Of a stretch of 33,491 bases of DNA, positions 30,545 through 33,491 are shown in pieces; positions within the stretch are counted from its first letter, which is position 1, and each line of letters opens with the position of its first letter. The DNA lies in assembly GCA_902761055.1 (NCBI GenBank), contig CACWIS010000019.1:1-33491 (forward strand), read 5' to 3'. Below the pieces are notes generated by a model, which was given only the letters and a program-made list of their open reading frames with translations, did not search any database and had not been told where the DNA came from. The position numbers and the translations under genes were made by a program. Origin of the DNA: Oscillospiraceae bacterium. Its GTDB lineage: Bacteria; Bacillota; Clostridia; Oscillospirales; Oscillospiraceae.

Positions 30545-31963
30545 ATGTCGCTTGTCTCCACGCATTTTCTTTTTCTGTTCCTGCCCTGTGCCCTCGCCGT
30601 ATACTATCTGGCGGGCAAACGGCTGCGGGAATTCGTCCTTCTGGCCTTCAGCATACTGTTTTACTATTTCGAACCGAAACGTTTTCTGCTCCTCTTCCTC
30701 TGCACCGTCGCCTTTACCGTCCTTGTCGGCAGGCTCCTCGCGCGCAGCAAAAACGAAAGGTCCAGAAAGCTGCTGTTCCTCTTCGGCCTGGCTTTTCAGC
30801 TCCTCCCGCTCCTCTGCTGCAAGTATTCCGCCTTTTTTCTCGGAGAGCTGGGCCGTCTGACGGGGCGCGCGTATACGTTCGGCGCGCTCGCCCTTCCGCT
30901 GGGCATCTCCTTTTACACCTTCAAGGGCATCTCCTACCTGGCCGATCTTTACGGCAGGCGCGCTGTGCCCGAGGGCAGTCCCCTGCACGACGCGCTGTAT
31001 CTTTCCTTTTTCCCTCAGCTGCAGTGCGGCCCGCTGAGCCGTTATGACGCGCTCCGGCTGTCCGATCGCTTCGAAGCCGGGCGCTTCGCCTTCTTTTCCG
31101 GCGGCGTGCGCCGCTTTCTTGTCGGCTTTTGCAAGAAGGTCCTGCTGGCGGACGTCCTGTTCAACCTCGTCGAAGAGGTCTTTTCCGCGCCCTTCTCCTC
31201 CTTTTCCTGCTCCTACGCCTGGCTGGGCTCCCTGTGTTACTCGCTGCAGCTCTACTACGATTTTTCCGGCTATTCCGACATGGCGATCGGCCTTACCCGG
31301 ATGTTCGGCTACGACTGCTGCGAAAACTTCGACTACCCCTATCTGACGGACTCCGTCTCCCACTTCTGGCGCAGATGGCATATCTCGCTCAGTCAGTGGT
31401 TCCGGGACTATGTCTATATCCCGATGGGCGGCTCGCGAAGCGAAAGCCGGAGCCGTGTGTACTTCAACCTTCTGACCGTGTGGCTGCTCACAGGTCTCTG
31501 GCACGGCGCGAACTGGACCTTCCTGTTCTGGGGGCTCGGGTACTTTGTCCTGATCTCCTTCGAGCGCCTCACCGGGCTTCCCGGCCGGCTGAAGCGCGGC
31601 TGGGCCAGGGCCGCATGGCGCGTCGGGAGCCTGCTGTTCATCAACCTCCAGTGGATCGTTTTCCGCTCGCCTTCTCTGTCCTTTGCCTTCTCTTACATCC
31701 GCCGTCTGTTCCGATGCGCGGCAAACCCGCTCGCCGACAGCCGGGTGCTGTTCCTGCTGCGCGAATACCGCGTGTTCCTCATCGGCGCGCAGCTGCTGTG
31801 CTTTCCGCTGGGCGAGCGGCTGCGTCGGCTTTGCGCGAAGGACCGCCGGACGCAGTATGCCTTTGAGATCGTCTCGGCGCTTGTGATCGCTTTGCTTTTC
31901 CTTTGGGCGCTTTCCTATGTTTTTGCGGGGCAGAACAACCCCTTCGCCTATGCCAACTTCTGA
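30545..31963 (+). CDS. MBOAT O-acyltransferase (AlgI/DltB-like)
   Basis: This 472-residue polytopic membrane enzyme would move an acyl group across the membrane onto a surface polymer. MBOAT features seen are LPLGISFYTFKGISYL (117-132), QLYYDFSGYSDMAIGL (235-250), FWRRWHISLSQWFRDY (274-289) and LWHGANWTF with the catalytic H320. The ATG at 30545 has GGGGAGAGG about nine bases ahead. The next gene encodes an AlgX/DHHW-type partner, the usual two-part system for O-acetylation. Confidence 0.93.
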   Translation: MSLVSTHFLFLFLPCALAVYYLAGKRLREFVLLAFSILFYYFEPKRFLLLFLCTVAFTVLVGRLLARSKNERSRKLLFLFGLAFQLLPLLCCKYSAFFLGELGRLTGRAYTFGALALPLGISFYTFKGISYLADLYGRRAVPEGSPLHDALYLSFFPQLQCGPLSRYDALRLSDRFEAGRFAFFSGGVRRFLVGFCKKVLLADVLFNLVEEVFSAPFSSFSCSYAWLGSLCYSLQLYYDFSGYSDMAIGLTRMFGYDCCENFDYPYLTDSVSHFWRRWHISLSQWFRDYVYIPMGGSRSESRSRVYFNLLTVWLLTGLWHGANWTFLFWGLGYFVLISFERLTGLPGRLKRGWARAAWRVGSLLFINLQWIVFRSPSLSFAFSYIRRLFRCAANPLADSRVLFLLREYRVFLIGAQLLCFPLGERLRRLCAKDRRTQYAFEIVSALVIALLFLWALSYVFAGQNNPFAYANF

Positions 31964-32012
31964 AGCGGACCGTAAGCCTTTCGCCGTACGGCGTTCCCCG
32001 GGAGAGAACGTA

Positions 32013-33200
32013 ATGGGTAATGACCGCCTTCAAAACCGAATCCTGTCCGTCTTTTTCCTCGCCTTTCTGCTGCTGAGTTTTGTTCTCAACGGCTTCTGGC
32101 CCGCCGCGGTCGACGGATCCGCGCTGGAAGGGGTCTCGCTCCGGCCCGATCGCTTCCTCGCCGCGGTAAAGCTCGGCTTTCTGGAAAATCTTTGGGCTGA
32201 GGATGCGTTCATCAAGCTCAACGGGTCCGTGACCAAAGCGATGGACATGCGCAGCTACTACAGCTCCAGGTACGGCTTTTACCTCAACGACGAGGGCATG
32301 ATCGTCTCGGTCTACCCGCAGACCAGCACGGACTATGAATACGAGCAGCTGCTGGATTTCCGGGATTTCCTCGCCGCGAACGGCATCCGCATGCTCTACG
32401 TCTCGCTCCCGAACAAGTATCTGGACGACGCCGAGATCCGGGATGAGTTTTCCACGGAGAGCTACTGCAACCGCAATGTCGACCGCCTGCTTGAGCGGCT
32501 TCGTGCCGCGGACGTCCCGGTCCTCGATCTTCGGGAGGACATCGTCGGGGAGAAGCTGAACGTCTCCGATCTGTTTTACCGCACGGATCACCACTGGACG
32601 GTGGAGGCCGCCTTTTGGGCGGCGCGCCGCATCGCCGTCGGGGGGCTGGACCGCTTCTGCGGCTACGATATCGACCCCGCCCTGTACGACAAAGACCGCT
32701 ATCTTTTCCGTCACTGGGAAAGCTGCTGGGTCGGCGAGCAGGGCAGGAAGCTCTCGGAGAGCTACGTCGGCTGGGACGATTACACCCTGATCCTGCCTGA
32801 CTTTCCGACGCACTACCGCTTCAAGTCCGGCGACGGCACCTTCACGGAGGGCGGTTTTGAGGGCTTTATCGACACGGAACGTCTCAACGGGGACGGCCCC
32901 GTCCCCGGGAAGGGCCTGCACTACGCCTATCGGCTGCGCGACAGCGTCAATCTGGACGCAGCCGACGGAAAGGTCCTGCTGCTGCGCGATTCCTTTTCCA
33001 ATCCGCTGGCGCCCTTCCTCTCTCTCGGCATCCGCGAGCTCGACACGCTGGCGCTCCGCTCGTATGACAGCTCGTTCGACCTGCGTGAACGGATCCTGCG
33101 CGAGGGCTACGACACCGTGCTGATCTGCTATTCCACCGCGATGATCGGCGCGCACGATACGCCCGAATCCGCGAATTACCGCATGTTCGACTTTCACTGA
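32013..33200 (+). CDS. AlgX/DHHW-family O-acetylation protein
   Basis: This 395-residue protein has an N-terminal membrane anchor (residues ~8-28) and an extracellular SGNH-like domain. Motifs are TDHHWTVEAAFWAA (D192, H193, H194, W195) and LLLRDSFSNPLAPFLS with nucleophile S327. Such proteins take the acyl group from the MBOAT partner and place it on the polymer. The start at 32013 is preferred because of a GGGAGAG site and the hydrophobic anchor that follows; the longer open frame overlaps the MBOAT gene. The acceptor polymer is not revealed. Confidence 0.88.
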   Translation: MGNDRLQNRILSVFFLAFLLLSFVLNGFWPAAVDGSALEGVSLRPDRFLAAVKLGFLENLWAEDAFIKLNGSVTKAMDMRSYYSSRYGFYLNDEGMIVSVYPQTSTDYEYEQLLDFRDFLAANGIRMLYVSLPNKYLDDAEIRDEFSTESYCNRNVDRLLERLRAADVPVLDLREDIVGEKLNVSDLFYRTDHHWTVEAAFWAARRIAVGGLDRFCGYDIDPALYDKDRYLFRHWESCWVGEQGRKLSESYVGWDDYTLILPDFPTHYRFKSGDGTFTEGGFEGFIDTERLNGDGPVPGKGLHYAYRLRDSVNLDAADGKVLLLRDSFSNPLAPFLSLGIRELDTLALRSYDSSFDLRERILREGYDTVLICYSTAMIGAHDTPESANYRMFDFH

Positions 33201-33304
33201 TCCCGCCGCAGAAACGAAAAAACGCCCCTTCCGGCAAAGGCGGCGCAGATTAGGGACACTATGAAAACAGTGTTTTGAGCGGCGTCTTCAAGCGGGGAAC
33301 AAAG

Positions 33305-33349
33305 AAAGACCACATTTACTGAGATTACTCGGTAGATGTGGTCTTTTTT
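33305..33349. terminator. Long hairpin with T-run
   Basis: A 19-bp stem from AAAGACCACATTTACTGAG (33305-33323) and its partner (33328-33346), with three G-T pairs and an ATTA loop, is followed by Ts on the plus strand. It acts as a terminator for plus-strand genes or as a structural end of an element. Confidence 0.7.
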
Positions 33350-33372
33350 GTTCAAGCAAAAAATGCAGATAT

Positions 33373-33404
33373 AAAAAAGACCACTGGTTGCCGGCCCAGT
33401 AGTC
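33373..33404 (-). terminator. Minus-strand terminator
   Basis: On the minus strand GACTACTGG (33404-33396) pairs with CCAGTGGTC (33387-33379) with one mismatch, followed by six Ts (33378-33373). It would end a minus-strand transcript that begins outside the window. Confidence 0.6.
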
Positions 33405-33491
33405 GAAGCCTTTATACATCCCAAGCTATAAGCATAGGACTACAATGATATATTGATAGGAATCAGATATTTCCTTTTGAAAAAAGCAAAC

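Larger units (their letters stand above)
33201..33491. other. AT-rich terminal region, no recognised gene
   Basis: After the AlgX-like stop the composition changes from GC-rich to AT-rich at about 33240. Near 33217-33235 there is what looks like the first half of a terminator (AAAAAACGCCCCTTCC) without its second half. A short inverted repeat, ACACT...AGTGT, lies near 33256-33273. Two hairpins follow, listed separately. Short open frames here lack family resemblance. It may be the start of a mobile element or a host intergenic spacer. Confidence 0.5.

Noticed and set aside
29528-31504. Minus-strand open frame of 658 codons
   Set aside because: Antisense to the deaminase, EFR1 and MBOAT genes, all of which have intact catalytic motifs.
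33194-33424. Minus-strand open frame of 76 codons at the right edge
   Set aside because: It uses a TTG start, crosses both hairpins, and has no recognisable family or ribosome site.

Overview
The window is GC-rich, densely coded chromosome from what looks like an anaerobic Gram-positive of the Clostridia. This is inferred from the combination of a clostridial 2x[4Fe-4S] ferredoxin, an AbrB-type regulator, an Nfn/Sud-type flavoprotein pair, an EFR1 flavodoxin-ferredoxin, MurT/GatD peptidoglycan amidation and a queT gene with a preQ1 riboswitch. No rRNA, tRNA, CRISPR array or recognisable insertion sequence was seen. Many long open frames on the wrong strand are GC-bias shadows and were left out.

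Host left arm (1-13480). The first gene is a ClpC-like unfoldase cut by the window edge. It is followed by a 56-residue ferredoxin, a TrmN6-type methyltransferase, an AbrB-like regulator with added cysteine pairs, a YitT membrane protein and a stand-alone E2-acyltransferase-fold protein. Then come a PHP phosphoesterase with an amidohydrolase, the murT-gatD pair, the two-gene NAD(P)/ferredoxin flavoprotein operon (whose larger subunit seems to lack a block in its nucleotide-binding domain), galU, and queT behind a preQ1-I riboswitch.

Virus-like cassette (13507-28428). A divergent repressor pair (XRE and a degenerate ImmA) faces one tightly packed rightward operon: small and large terminase, portal, a Prp-type cysteine protease, a basic virion-like protein, scaffold, N4-gp56-type major capsid protein, two small head proteins, a nozzle-like tail protein, two fibre proteins, GH25 endolysin and holin. 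There is no integrase, replication gene, tape measure or tail tube, yet host genes are intact on both sides, so the whole element is in view. The scaffold and capsid proteins share an L27-like N-terminal motif ending at residue 13 in both, which matches the recognition site of the Prp protease family encoded just upstream. The cassette lies between queT and queH, two queuosine-salvage genes on the same strand, and probably split a former queH-queT unit.

Host right arm (28479-33200). This holds queH, a dCMP-deaminase-family gene, an EFR1 ferredoxin, and an MBOAT plus AlgX/DHHW-like pair for O-acetylation of a surface polymer. The last 250 bases become AT-rich with two strong hairpins and no recognisable gene.
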